A stretch of 64,000 nt of DNA, from contig JACPVJ010000144.1 in NCBI GenBank assembly GCA_016191785.1, positions 21,726-85,725 on the forward strand, read 5' to 3'. The notes beneath the pieces were generated by a model. The model did no database searches and was not told the DNA's origin. It worked only from the letters and a program-made list of their open reading frames with translations. Numbering within the stretch: the first letter of the stretch is position 1; every line of letters starts with the position of its first letter. The position numbers were made by a program, and so were the translations under genes. Of this stretch, positions 19,179 to 27,831 are shown in pieces. Origin of the DNA: Myxococcales bacterium (GTDB lineage: Bacteria; Myxococcota_A; Polyangia; Polyangiales; Polyangiaceae).

Positions 19179-21269
19179 TCACTTCAGCGCGACGTTGCGC
19201 ACTACGAAGTTGTTGGCCTTGTCGTAGACGCGCACGCTCAAGAGGGCGGGGCCGGCCGGAGCGAAGCTCGAGACATCGGCATCGAACTCTTCGCTCTGCT
19301 CGTCGTAGATGCCGTCCTTGGGCTCGAAGGGGTACCAGTCGTCCGACCCGGCTACGCTCACCTCGATGCGTTGAATCGGGCCGACCCCGTCGATGGCGCG
19401 ACCCTGCACGCGCTTGCCGGCGACGGTCAGGCCCTCGACCCGGGGCGGCGTGTTGTCGACCAACACGATGCCGCTCTCGAGGGTGTGCTTGCGGACGCGC
19501 GCCGGCGGGTTCGACAGCTCGTCGCTGGCCGTGACCCGAATGCGGTACTCGCCCTCGGGCAAGGTGGCGGTCTCCCACGAGTAGCTCTCGGCCGTCAGCT
19601 TCTCGCCGGGCTTCAGCAAGTCGTACCAGGTGGTGGCACCGACCAGGCGGTACTGCACGCGGTAGCGCAGCTTGTCCTTGTCCGGGTTGTCGACCCTCCA
19701 AGTCAGGTTGAGCTTGCTGCTGGCGCTGCCGTCCACCGGACCGCCGGACTGGGGCACGCTGTCGCCGCTGCCGCCGGACGACTTCGGCCCCGCGTCGACG
19801 CCGGTGATCACGGCGCGGAGATTGTCGGTGACGAATGGAATGGTCAGCTCCGAGAGCACCGCGCTCGCGTCCTTGTTCCAGCGCGCGCGAACCTGGAAGA
19901 AGCGCGCCGTCGGTGCGTCGACCGGGCCGGGAGCAGCCATGCCCTTGCCCCACGCGCTCCAGGTGTCGTCGGGCTCTTTGCTGTTGCCGCTGCGGGTCGA
20001 GAGCTCGAGGGTGCCGCTCGACACCCAGGTCATGCGCCCCCACTTGGCGCGGATGCCGGCGTCGAGCACCTTGCTGGTCCAGACGCTGTCGGTGCCGCCG
20101 ACGCCACGTACGGGGTGCACCGCCGCCGGGTCGCTGACCGCGACGAACTTGTTCTTTCCGGTGAGCGATAGCGCGCCGACCTGGCGCTCTTCGGTGTCGG
20201 CCATCAGGACCGAGTTGTGCGCGTCGTCCACGGTGTAGACGCGGCCCTCGACGCCGGTGCCGACGTACGGTTTGCCGTCGTCACCGACGGTCAAGCTGGT
20301 GAAGTGCTCTTCTTTGTCGTCGAGCAGCACGTCCGGCGTGCCGTCGGCCTCGAACTGGACGAGCGTGCCCTTGCCGCGGGTCTTGGGCGGCTTCGAGGTC
20401 GGGCCGGCGGCGTCCGGGCCCATGCGACCCGAGCGCGTCGGCGCGTACGAGCCGGACTGGATTTCGTTGGCGATGGCGTAGACCACGCCCTTGGCGGTGA
20501 TGCTGATCGCCCGGACCTCGGTGCGGCCGAAGTCGTGCATCACGCTGCCGCGACCCGGTCCGGTGATCTTGTACAGCTTGGCCTTCTCGCTGGCGCCGGC
20601 GTACACCGTGCCGTCGGGGGCCACGGCCACGCTCATCAGGTGCTGCTCGGCGGCGTCGAAGTACACCTGCGCTGTGCCGTTTCGATCGATGCGATAGAGC
20701 TTGCCCTCGGGCCCGGTGGCCGCGAACACGCTGTTCGATTTCTTGTCGAAGGCCACCGACCAGACATGCTCGACGCCCTTGATGCTGACCAGATCGGTGA
20801 CCTTGCCGCGGTCGAGCTTCATCACCTTGCCGTCGGGCAGGGTGCCCATCACCACCGTGCCGCCCCAAGCTTCGACCAGCGAGGTGATCACCAGGGCCTT
20901 GGTCTCGGCCACGGTGCTGACCTTGCCGTCTTTGAGGCGCAAGAGCTTGCCCTCGTTGCCGGTGCCGAGCAGAACGGCGCCGTCCTTCTCGGGTAGCGCA
21001 GCCCAGATCGCAGAGGCCTCGTTCACGGCGCTCGAGCCGAGGGAGAGCCCCGCGCGAACCTTGCCGCTGGCGTCCACGGCCACGCCCTTGAGATCGCCAC
21101 CTTTGAAGTCCTCGCCCTTGTCGAGCTGGAAGGTGCGAGTCCCGACCGCTTGGGCGTCGGGCGCCCCGAGCAGCGCGCCGAAGCCGACCGAGAGCAGGGT
21201 CAGGCGAAGCAAGGTGTTCTTTGAAGAAGGAGTCCTGTGAGAAGCCACGATCGAGCCTTTACCTTCCAT
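19179..21269 (-). CDS. Secreted beta-propeller / fibronectin-like protein
   Basis: The product has 696 residues with a signal peptide ending around AQAVGT. Residues about 45-400 contain repeated blade-like units (for example GTGNEGKLLRLKDGK, ATGPEGKLYRID, AGASEKAKLYKITG), consistent with an NHL/SMP-30-like propeller reading out along GKLYR-type strands. The C-terminal 280 residues look like immunoglobulin/fibronectin-type beta domains (LRYRVQYRLVG, LPEGEYRIRVTASDE). No catalytic residues are apparent. It lies 25 bp downstream of the S55 peptidase gene on the same strand, so the two are almost certainly co-transcribed. The product is probably an exported binding or sensing protein. Confidence 0.8.
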   Translation of the reverse strand: MEGKGSIVASHRTPSSKNTLLRLTLLSVGFGALLGAPDAQAVGTRTFQLDKGEDFKGGDLKGVAVDASGKVRAGLSLGSSAVNEASAIWAALPEKDGAVLLGTGNEGKLLRLKDGKVSTVAETKALVITSLVEAWGGTVVMGTLPDGKVMKLDRGKVTDLVSIKGVEHVWSVAFDKKSNSVFAATGPEGKLYRIDRNGTAQVYFDAAEQHLMSVAVAPDGTVYAGASEKAKLYKITGPGRGSVMHDFGRTEVRAISITAKGVVYAIANEIQSGSYAPTRSGRMGPDAAGPTSKPPKTRGKGTLVQFEADGTPDVLLDDKEEHFTSLTVGDDGKPYVGTGVEGRVYTVDDAHNSVLMADTEERQVGALSLTGKNKFVAVSDPAAVHPVRGVGGTDSVWTSKVLDAGIRAKWGRMTWVSSGTLELSTRSGNSKEPDDTWSAWGKGMAAPGPVDAPTARFFQVRARWNKDASAVLSELTIPFVTDNLRAVITGVDAGPKSSGGSGDSVPQSGGPVDGSASSKLNLTWRVDNPDKDKLRYRVQYRLVGATTWYDLLKPGEKLTAESYSWETATLPEGEYRIRVTASDELSNPPARVRKHTLESGIVLVDNTPPRVEGLTVAGKRVQGRAIDGVGPIQRIEVSVAGSDDWYPFEPKDGIYDEQSEEFDADVSSFAPAGPALLSVRVYDKANNFVVRNVALK

Positions 21270-21294
21270 CGTTTCGAAGTCTTTGTCGGGGGAG

Positions 21295-23169
21295 TCAGCG
21301 CAAGATGGGTTTGACGACGACGTCCACCTGGTCCTGGCCGACCATGAATTCGCCGAGCGGAATGACGGTGCGGGTGGTGGCGCGGAACGAGTCCGGCGCC
21401 ACGGAAGCAGTGGTGGGCCGGATCGCGTCCATCGCGCCCGGCGGCAGGTGCTTGGCGACCCGCCCCTTGTACGACACGGCGCCGTCCTGGTCTTGGTACG
21501 CGACCACGATGCTCTTCACGGGGAAGAGCGGATTTTGCAGGTTCGCCACCAGCTCGGACACGTTCTCGGGATCGGCGAGCTCGCGCCGCTCGAGGTAACC
21601 GGGCCCGATGCTGAGGGACACCGTGCGGCCGCCGAGGTGCTTCGGCAGAGGCACGCTGACTATCTTGGTCAGGGTCTTGCCCGTGTACGGCACGAGCGTG
21701 AGCCGGATGCGCGCGCTCTCGCCGGCGTCGACCTCGGGGTCGAGCAACTCTGCGCCGCGCAGCCGGAGGATCTCTCGGGCGTACTTGAGCTCGATCTCCA
21801 TCTCGGCGCCCTCGAGAATGACCGGCTCCCACGCGTTGTTGAGCAAGCTGCCGACGGCGCGCGACAGGTTCGAGCGAATGAACTCGTTCGGGTCGGGCGT
21901 GCCCCCGATGCTCACGCCGAAGTCCTCGAGCACGATCGTGCCGTGCCCTTTGACCTTCAGCTTGCTCTTGGCCGTCCAGCTCACGTCTTGCTTCTCGTTG
22001 CCGGTGGCCTGCAACGCGCTGCCGAGGGCGATGGCCAAGAAGGCCGGCGTCATGAACTTCTCGTGGGCGACCTCGAAGCTCCAGCTCTGATCGGGCGCGC
22101 CGGGAATGCCCTTGATCCGCATCTTCACCGGGATGACCGGCGCCTTGGCCGAGTGGGAGACCACGATGCTGGCCTGGCGGTCGGCGACCAGCGCGCCCAC
22201 CGGGCGGACCGGCATGCCGATCTTGAACGAGCGCATGTCGCTGGCCAAAAACCAGAGCACCCGCCCCACGGCGGTGGGCAGCGCGGTGACGCCTGATTCC
22301 ATCATCGGGTGACCGAAGGCGACCAGCTTGTCGCCCTCGACGCGCGTCACCGTGCCCAGGCCCTGCGCGCTCATCTCGCCGCGGATCAGCTGCACGCCGA
22401 TGGCCCCGCCGTCTTCGTAGCGCGTGGGAGCGTCTTTCTCGATGTCGCCCGAGCCCCCCGCCTGAAGCGGCTCGAGCCCCAGGGGCGAGAGCAATTCCTT
22501 CGCGAGCTCGACCGCGCCGGCCGTCATACCGCCGATCATCAGCGGAGTGGACACCGGGGTCGCCGTGCCCGAACCGCCCATGCTCTTTTGCTGGCGCTTC
22601 GCCAGCTGCTTGGCGTGGGCGCCCACGTCGTACCCCGAGAGGTCGCCGGCGAAACGATTCTGGGAGGACGAACGCGCCGCGTGCTTCTGCTTCTTGTCGC
22701 CCGCCCGCGGCAAGACCGAGAGGGGCCAGCCGTCGATGCTCTTGGGCAGCGGGCGCTCCATCTCGTCGATCATGTTGCGGATCGGGGTGACGCCGGCGAC
22801 CGGCTCTTTGCCGAACGTCCAGCCGTAGGCGTATGCGCCGATCATCTTGCCGCTCAGGTAGATGGGGCTGCCGCTCATGCCGGCGACGACCTTGACGATC
22901 TCGAGCCGGGGGTGCTTCGTCTTGACCAAGATCAGCTCTTGGCGCGGGCGGAAGTTCTTGAGCACGTCGATCACCTCGACGTCGAACTTCTCGGGCTTGG
23001 TGCCCTCGAACACGGTCAGGCCGTAGCCCTTCATGCCGGGCTTGATGTCCTTGACGGGCATCACGTCGGCGCGGGTGGCGGTGCCTTCGGCTTGGGCGCT
23101 GCCGAGCAGCGGCAGGGGGGCCAAGAGCCCGAGCGCGGCGGCTGAAGCGAGTAAGGTGGTGAAACGCAC
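21295..23169 (-). CDS. SpoIVB-like (S55) serine peptidase domain protein
   Basis: The 624-residue product starts at GTG 23169 and has a signal peptide (to about residue 27). Residues 30-130 carry GMSGSPIYLSGKMIGAYAYG, the signature of the SpoIVB/S55 peptidase, with the catalytic Ser inside GMSGSP. A conserved His occurs in VAFGHPMMESG (about residue 290). In Bacillus, SpoIVB cleaves SpoIVFA to trigger site-2 proteolysis. Here the family member occurs in a Gram-negative envelope setting with a long extra C-terminal region of beta-rich sequence (about 400-624) of unknown role. A regulatory periplasmic protease is the best guess. The downstream neighbour is the propeller protein. Confidence 0.85.
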   Translation of the reverse strand: MRFTTLLASAAALGLLAPLPLLGSAQAEGTATRADVMPVKDIKPGMKGYGLTVFEGTKPEKFDVEVIDVLKNFRPRQELILVKTKHPRLEIVKVVAGMSGSPIYLSGKMIGAYAYGWTFGKEPVAGVTPIRNMIDEMERPLPKSIDGWPLSVLPRAGDKKQKHAARSSSQNRFAGDLSGYDVGAHAKQLAKRQQKSMGGSGTATPVSTPLMIGGMTAGAVELAKELLSPLGLEPLQAGGSGDIEKDAPTRYEDGGAIGVQLIRGEMSAQGLGTVTRVEGDKLVAFGHPMMESGVTALPTAVGRVLWFLASDMRSFKIGMPVRPVGALVADRQASIVVSHSAKAPVIPVKMRIKGIPGAPDQSWSFEVAHEKFMTPAFLAIALGSALQATGNEKQDVSWTAKSKLKVKGHGTIVLEDFGVSIGGTPDPNEFIRSNLSRAVGSLLNNAWEPVILEGAEMEIELKYAREILRLRGAELLDPEVDAGESARIRLTLVPYTGKTLTKIVSVPLPKHLGGRTVSLSIGPGYLERRELADPENVSELVANLQNPLFPVKSIVVAYQDQDGAVSYKGRVAKHLPPGAMDAIRPTTASVAPDSFRATTRTVIPLGEFMVGQDQVDVVVKPILR

Positions 23170-23177
23170 GGTGGCGC

Positions 23178-23183
23178 AGTCTA
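23178..23183 (-). promoter_or_regulatory. Possible -10 box for a leaderless transcript of the S55 peptidase
   Basis: On the minus strand TAGACT is followed by 8 bases and then the GTG start at 23169. No clear -35 box is visible. Confidence 0.3.
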
Positions 23184-23281
23184 GCAGGGGTCCGGCCGGT
23201 GGTTTCGAAAAGACGAAGGCCCCTCAAACCCCCTGAAACCGGCTGCCTCTACCTTGGACGTGCCGGACGGCGTGGGCGGAC

Positions 23282-23290
23282 GGGAGGAGG
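23282..23290 (+). promoter_or_regulatory. Strong Shine-Dalgarno deciding the small membrane protein start
   Basis: GGGAGGAGG ends 5 bases before ATG 23296, favouring this ATG over an in-frame ATG at 23254 that has no such site. Confidence 0.7.
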
Positions 23291-23295
23291 TGAGT

Positions 23296-23544
23296 ATGCT
23301 GCGGCGCGTGGACAGAGTGGTCCTCGGCGCGCTCGTGGTTTCCTTCGCCGGCTGGGTGACGGCCCACGTCGCCTTGGCCTTTGGCCTGGCGCTCGGGCGG
23401 CCGCGATGGCGGGGACCGGTCGCGTTCTTGGTCCCACCGCTCGCTCCCTATTGGGGGATGGAGGCAGGCATGAAACGCCGCGCGGGGATCTGGGTCACGG
23501 CCCTGGTGGTCTACGCGCTCGCAAGGATCGTGGCGGGGCTCTGA
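23296..23544 (+). CDS. Small two-helix membrane protein
   Basis: The 82-residue product has two hydrophobic segments (about 8-30 and 56-78) joined by a loop with RPRWRGPVAF and PYWGMEAGMKRR, so it is an inner-membrane hairpin or a helix with a re-entrant segment. I do not recognise a family. Its stop overlaps the ATG of the PilZ protein by one base (TGATG), implying coupled translation and possibly a membrane partner for the c-di-GMP receptor. Confidence 0.75.
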   Translation: MLRRVDRVVLGALVVSFAGWVTAHVALAFGLALGRPRWRGPVAFLVPPLAPYWGMEAGMKRRAGIWVTALVVYALARIVAGL

Positions 23545-24128
23545 TGGAGAAGGTCGTCGCCGACTTCGTGTCGTTCGTCCGCCAGCGCGCCATGCCGGAG
23601 CCGTTCGTGGTCGCCTTCGAGCAGATCGCACGCCAGTTCTTGGCGGCCTTCCCGAAGGTTCCGCCCGAGCACTTCGGCCCCGAAGAGGTCGAAGCGTTCT
23701 TGAAGCGGGCGGCCGCGCGGGGCGCCAGCGAGCAGCAGCTGAAGAACGCTCGCACCGCCACCGAGGCGCTCGTCTGGTACTTGAAGCATCGCAGCCGCCC
23801 CTCGCTGCAGCCGCCGCCGGCCGCCACCGCGACGCGCGCGGAAGAGCGCGTGTCGTTCATCCGCGACGTCGAGGTCACCGACCTCGGCAGCTGTCGCAGC
23901 TCGGATCTGAGCTCGCGCGGCATCTTCATCGAGACCTTGGCGTCGCTCAACGTCGGCAACGAGCTCGAGCTCTGCTTCCGACTCGAGCACGACGACCCAC
24001 CCATCTCGGTGCGCGCCCGGGTGGTCTATGCCCACCCGATGGGCGCCGGGCTCGCGTTCCGCGAAGTGCCGCCGCACGTGCAGGCCCGCATCGAGCGCTA
24101 CTTGGCGATGACCCGCGGCGTGGGTTGA
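23544..24128 (+). CDS. PilZ-domain protein (c-di-GMP receptor)
   Basis: The 194-residue product has an N-terminal helical domain (about 1-90) reminiscent of the core-binding (SAM-like) region of tyrosine recombinases: EALVWYLKHR at its end and an AEQIARQFL-type helix. A PilZ domain follows from about residue 100 to 190. The two c-di-GMP contact motifs are present: RxxxR as RAEER and DxSxxG as DLSSRG. Cyclic-di-GMP binding is therefore expected. It is coupled to the small membrane protein (1-bp overlap), and an outer-membrane barrel gene follows 39 bp later. The recombinase-like N-terminus lacks any catalytic domain and probably mediates protein contacts. Confidence 0.88.
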   Translation: MEKVVADFVSFVRQRAMPEPFVVAFEQIARQFLAAFPKVPPEHFGPEEVEAFLKRAAARGASEQQLKNARTATEALVWYLKHRSRPSLQPPPAATATRAEERVSFIRDVEVTDLGSCRSSDLSSRGIFIETLASLNVGNELELCFRLEHDDPPISVRARVVYAHPMGAGLAFREVPPHVQARIERYLAMTRGVG

Positions 24129-24167
24129 GACTTGCCGCCCGAGGGCGACAGGGCCATAGCGGCACGC

Positions 24168-24920
24168 ATGTGGAAGTGGATCGGGTCGGGAGGCACAGCG
24201 CTGGTCGCGAGCCTGGTTTGTGGCACTGCGCTCGCGCAAGCGACGCCGCCGAAGCCCAAGAGCTTCGAGTCGTCCGCGGGCGTGAAGCTCTTGGCGGGTG
24301 GCAACGTCTGGAGCACGCCCGGCGACGTGCAGCCCCCCGGCTACGACGGCCTCGGGTTCTCGGACAGCGGCGGCGGTTTCGGCTGGGGCGGCGCCGCGTA
24401 CTACGAGGCGCGCTTCGTCGGTCATCTGGGGCTCGAAGTGGACCTGGGCTACGACAGCTCGGTGCTCCAGCGCGAGGTGACCTACAACGCGACGGTGAAG
24501 GTGCAAGAGAAGGTGACGATGAGCGGGCTCCGCACGGGCCTCTTGTTCAAGGGGATCTTGCCGACGCCCTTCGGGCGGCTCTGGCTCGGGCTCGGCCCCG
24601 AGCTCTCGACGGGCTCGAGCGTCAGCGCCAAGAACGAGATCACCCGAAACAAGCAGTACGTGTCGAACCCCGATCAGGTCGAGGGCCTGATCAGCGCCAA
24701 GAGCAAGAGCTCGACCCTGCTGACGCTGGCCTTCGGCATGGCGATCCACCTGGGGGAGAGCCTGGAGATCCCGGTGGACCTTCGGGCCGCGAAGAACCTG
24801 TCCCAAGAGAGCGACTGGAACGACCGCGTGAAGGTCGACGCCGTCACCGGCGAGTACGAGGTCACCGCCCAGAGCTCCTGGGACTTCCGCCTGGCCACGG
24901 GGCTCGGGTACCGGTTCTGA
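24168..24920 (+). CDS. Outer-membrane beta-barrel protein
   Basis: The ATG at 24168 gives 250 residues with a signal peptide (cleavage near ALAQA). The mature part alternates hydrophobic and polar residues in about ten amphipathic strands, and the C-terminus ends in an aromatic residue (GLGYRF), the usual BAM recognition signature. It resembles the OmpW/OprF-N type of 8-10 stranded barrels with unknown cargo. It follows the PilZ gene by 39 bp and may be in its transcription unit. It converges with the GH172 lipoprotein gene (7 bp between stops). Confidence 0.8.
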   Translation: MWKWIGSGGTALVASLVCGTALAQATPPKPKSFESSAGVKLLAGGNVWSTPGDVQPPGYDGLGFSDSGGGFGWGGAAYYEARFVGHLGLEVDLGYDSSVLQREVTYNATVKVQEKVTMSGLRTGLLFKGILPTPFGRLWLGLGPELSTGSSVSAKNEITRNKQYVSNPDQVEGLISAKSKSSTLLTLAFGMAIHLGESLEIPVDLRAAKNLSQESDWNDRVKVDAVTGEYEVTAQSSWDFRLATGLGYRF

Positions 24921-24927
24921 CCCGGGC

Positions 24928-26499
24928 TCACCGGTACACGTAGGCGACGGAGCGATAGCGATCGAGCACCGTGGGCGCCGCGGCGCCGACCTCCAGCTCG
25001 AGCTCGAGCCCGTGCTCGAAGTCGACGACGTCGTTCTGTACGTGCCACCGGCAGCCGGCGACCCGACCCACGGGCCCCTGCGACGAGATCCCCCAGGCTG
25101 CGGCGAACGGCGAGGCGAAGGCGCCGCCGATGAAGTAGAACGCCGAGTCCAGGTAGTCCTCGGTCCCCGTTCCGTCCGATCGCACCCCGTCGAGCGTGAA
25201 GCGCTCGTCGCCTTCGAGGAAGTTGAAGGGGTCGGTGGAGGTCGCGTCGGCTCGGCCGCTGAGCACCAGGCAGACCCCCGCGAGGCGACCCGCACCCTGG
25301 ACCGTGGCTATGGGGTGCCTGGCGGCTGCGGACTTCGTCTCGTTCACTTCCACGTGAAGGGTGCGAAAGCCGCCGGGCGGGACGCCCGCCGCACCGAACA
25401 GGGTGAGGGTGAGCGCGGTGCTCGAGGTGCCGCGGTTCTCGAGTGACCAAACGCTGCTTGCCGCGAAGGGAATGGGCAGGCGCAGCTCGAGGCCCGGGCC
25501 GAGCGGCAAGGTGCGCCCCGGCGGGGCCTGGGCGCTCGCTGCAAACAGATCGAGCAGCGGCAGCGAGGCCGTCGTCTTGCCGTCGGTGACGAGCTCGAGC
25601 CAGACGTCGGTGAGGTCCGCCGCCGGTTCGACGAGCACGGTGGCGATCGTGGCTGGGCCGTCCAGGTCAGCCACCCCCTTGGTCTGTCCCGGGGCGAGCG
25701 TGACGGTCGCCGGGGGGCCGAGCGGCGGAGCCGGGGCGCTGTGGCTCGTGCGCTCTATCGCGAGATCGCGCGCGGGCAGGCGAAAGCGGCTCGGCTCGCG
25801 CGGCTGGTCCGTGAGCAGCACTTCGGTCTGGTGGTAGTAGAGGTCGAACGGGCCGAGGCCGTCGAGAGCGACCAGCAGCTTCTTGCCGAAGACCACCGGG
25901 TAGCGCCAGGCGACGCGGTCCTTGGCGGCGAGCCCGAAGGGCGGCGCGAACACCTCGCCCGCCGAGCCGTCCACCACGGCCGCGAGCGGCACCTGCACGC
26001 GCGGCGTCGGATCGTCGTCGACGTACACGCGCAGCATCTCGTCGTCGAACGAGAAGTGGGGCAGCGAGAAGGCCGTCATCCAGAGTCGGCTGAGCTCGCC
26101 GGCGCCCTCGAAGCGCGAGAGCACCACGCCCCGCACGTAGGGCTCGGGGCAGGTGGGCAGGTCGTAGACGGGGGGCACGACCTGCTCCGTCGCGACCGCT
26201 GCGTCGGCGCTCTTGCACACGAAGTTGTTCATGTCGCGGTTGTCCGTGCCGACCGGCGTCAGGGTCGGGGGGCCGCCACCCGGGCGTTGCCCGCTGGTCT
26301 GGCGCGCGCGCTTGGTCGCTGACGGCTCGGCCAAGCTCGACAGGCCCGAGAAGCGCGCGAGCGCGGCATCGTCGGCGAGCTCGGCGGGGACGATCGTCTG
26401 CCGCGGATCGACCGGTGCTCGCGACTCCGTCGCGTCGGGGGACGAGCAGCCCGAGAGCAGTCCGATGAGCACGAGCAAGGGGCGGGACACCCGCCTCAC
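24928..26499 (-). CDS. GH172/DUF2961 family lipoprotein
   Basis: The 523-residue product starts at GTG 26499, and its leader ends in the lipobox LLSGC. The hallmark DUF2961 motif GTGTEDYLDSAFYF is near the C-terminus (about residue 445), followed by WHVQNDVVDFEHGLELELE and YRSVAYVYR. N-terminal family strands (ELSRLWMTA, DDEMLRVYVDDD) are also present. DUF2961 is now glycoside hydrolase family 172, whose characterised members act on fructofuranose or D-arabinofuranose linkages, and the Glu in GTGTED is one of the invariant acidic residues. A surface-attached glycosidase is inferred; the substrate here is unknown. Confidence 0.85.
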   Translation of the reverse strand: MRRVSRPLLVLIGLLSGCSSPDATESRAPVDPRQTIVPAELADDAALARFSGLSSLAEPSATKRARQTSGQRPGGGPPTLTPVGTDNRDMNNFVCKSADAAVATEQVVPPVYDLPTCPEPYVRGVVLSRFEGAGELSRLWMTAFSLPHFSFDDEMLRVYVDDDPTPRVQVPLAAVVDGSAGEVFAPPFGLAAKDRVAWRYPVVFGKKLLVALDGLGPFDLYYHQTEVLLTDQPREPSRFRLPARDLAIERTSHSAPAPPLGPPATVTLAPGQTKGVADLDGPATIATVLVEPAADLTDVWLELVTDGKTTASLPLLDLFAASAQAPPGRTLPLGPGLELRLPIPFAASSVWSLENRGTSSTALTLTLFGAAGVPPGGFRTLHVEVNETKSAAARHPIATVQGAGRLAGVCLVLSGRADATSTDPFNFLEGDERFTLDGVRSDGTGTEDYLDSAFYFIGGAFASPFAAAWGISSQGPVGRVAGCRWHVQNDVVDFEHGLELELEVGAAAPTVLDRYRSVAYVYR

Positions 26500-26566
26500 A
26501 CGATACGCCCGCGACGGAAGAACGTCGACTCGGTGGGACTTCTCGGGTTGACCGGCGTTCGGGCGG

Positions 26567-27007
26567 TCAGAGAAAACCCGCCTCGCGCGCCGCGCGGAGG
26601 GTCTCGACGCTACTCTGCGCCAGCCGCTCGGCGTGCAGCTCGCACACGCTCGCGACGCTGTCGTGGATCGACACGACGGAAGACAGCCGGGAAGCGACCA
26701 GCGCAGCGCGAATGACGGTGCGCATCAGCGAGACCACCACGCCCTCGCCCACCAGCGTGACGTGCACGTGATCGCAATGCCGGCGGATCTCGCCGACCAC
26801 CTCTCTCATCCGCGAGCGCAGCTCTTTTTCCGGGGGCCCGGCGGCGTTCGAGAGCACGGCGCAGAAGACCAGGGGCTCGCCGACGCGAGCGCGGGCCCGG
26901 GCCAGCTCGCCCAGCATGGCCTGGGCGTCCGCCCACCCCGGCGGCACGAGCCAGTGCACGAAGAACACTCGCCCGACGGCGCCCGCTTTGAAGCTCTGCT
27001 CACTCAT
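26567..27007 (-). CDS. Small cytoplasmic protein of unknown function
   Basis: The 146-residue product has no signal peptide or transmembrane helix. Alternating strands and helices (VFFVHWLVPPG, PLVFCAVLSNAAG, HVHVTLVGEGVVVSLMRTVIRAALVAS) suggest a small alpha/beta fold like SpoIIAA/STAS-type or roadblock-like domains, but I cannot assign a family. Coding potential and the ATG at 27007 look genuine. It sits between two minus-strand lipoprotein genes, 67 bp from the GH172 gene and 46 bp from the upstream lipoprotein gene. Confidence 0.65.
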   Translation of the reverse strand: MSEQSFKAGAVGRVFFVHWLVPPGWADAQAMLGELARARARVGEPLVFCAVLSNAAGPPEKELRSRMREVVGEIRRHCDHVHVTLVGEGVVVSLMRTVIRAALVASRLSSVVSIHDSVASVCELHAERLAQSSVETLRAAREAGFL

Positions 27008-27053
27008 CGTCCCCGGCCAAGCCGGTGGCGCGAACCTATCATGGCCTCCGCCG

Positions 27054-27746
27054 CTACTTGCGCACGGCTTTGATCGGCGTGAGGGGGTTCACGCGCTCGA
27101 AGGCCTCGGTCAAGAACCGGTCGCGAAGCTTGCGCGCGGCCTCGGGCTGGTCCCGCCACGGCACCGCCACGGCGAAGATCAGGCAAGCGTCGGGGTAGGC
27201 CGGGTACGCGGCCCACGCGGCGGAGAACTCGCGACGCGAGAAGGCGACGTCGGCGTAGCCGTCGACGAAGTGGATGCTGAGGGGCTGGTCTCGCCACTTG
27301 CTGTTGCGCTCACCGATCGCCTCGAGCTTCGGTCCGAACGCCTTCGACTGGGCGCGCGCCCAGCTCTCGAAGCGACGGATGCAGCTGCGACTGTCGACCG
27401 CGGCCCCGGGCTCGGCGTCGTGCACGAACGCGAGCGCGAGCACGTGGTGCTCGTCGCCGTAGCGGAACCCCAGGAAGTGCTCGACACCGAAGTAGCGCAC
27501 GCGCTTCCACTTGGACGCGTCGGGCAGCGGCACCAAGAGCTGGTTGTCCTTGTCGTTCCGCTCGCCCCACGGCTCGTGCACCTGTCGGTCCAGGGCGGCA
27601 AAGTGCGGGTCGTGGGCATTGCCCCCGGGCTCGGCGACGGTGACCGTCTCTGCCTTCGGCGGGGTGCCCGGCGGCTGCGGGGGCACTCCACTCGAGCCGC
27701 ACGCGGCAGAGAGCATCACTCCGAGGGGCAAGAGCGGGCGGAGCAT
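27054..27746 (-). CDS. Lipoprotein of unknown function
   Basis: The ATG at 27746 gives 230 residues with a leader ending in the lipobox LSAAC. A short Pro/Gly linker is followed by a compact domain without cysteine clusters, containing FLGFRYGDEHHVLALAF and CLIFAVAVPW. No family is recognised. The last gene of the same strand is the small cytoplasmic protein 46 bp further on. Confidence 0.7.
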   Translation of the reverse strand: MLRPLLPLGVMLSAACGSSGVPPQPPGTPPKAETVTVAEPGGNAHDPHFAALDRQVHEPWGERNDKDNQLLVPLPDASKWKRVRYFGVEHFLGFRYGDEHHVLALAFVHDAEPGAAVDSRSCIRRFESWARAQSKAFGPKLEAIGERNSKWRDQPLSIHFVDGYADVAFSRREFSAAWAAYPAYPDACLIFAVAVPWRDQPEAARKLRDRFLTEAFERVNPLTPIKAVRK

Positions 27747-27831
27747 GACGGTTGGACGGACCACCTGCCCCAAATGATGGACTGGGCCCGGGCGGGCGCC
27801 AACCCGGGGCTCGGCCCCGCGTGGATCGCGC

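Noticed and set aside
23544..24128. A truncated phage integrase
   Set aside because: Only the N-terminal helices resemble a core-binding domain; the rest is a complete PilZ domain with intact ligand motifs and no recombinase catalytic residues, and no att site or mobile gene is nearby.
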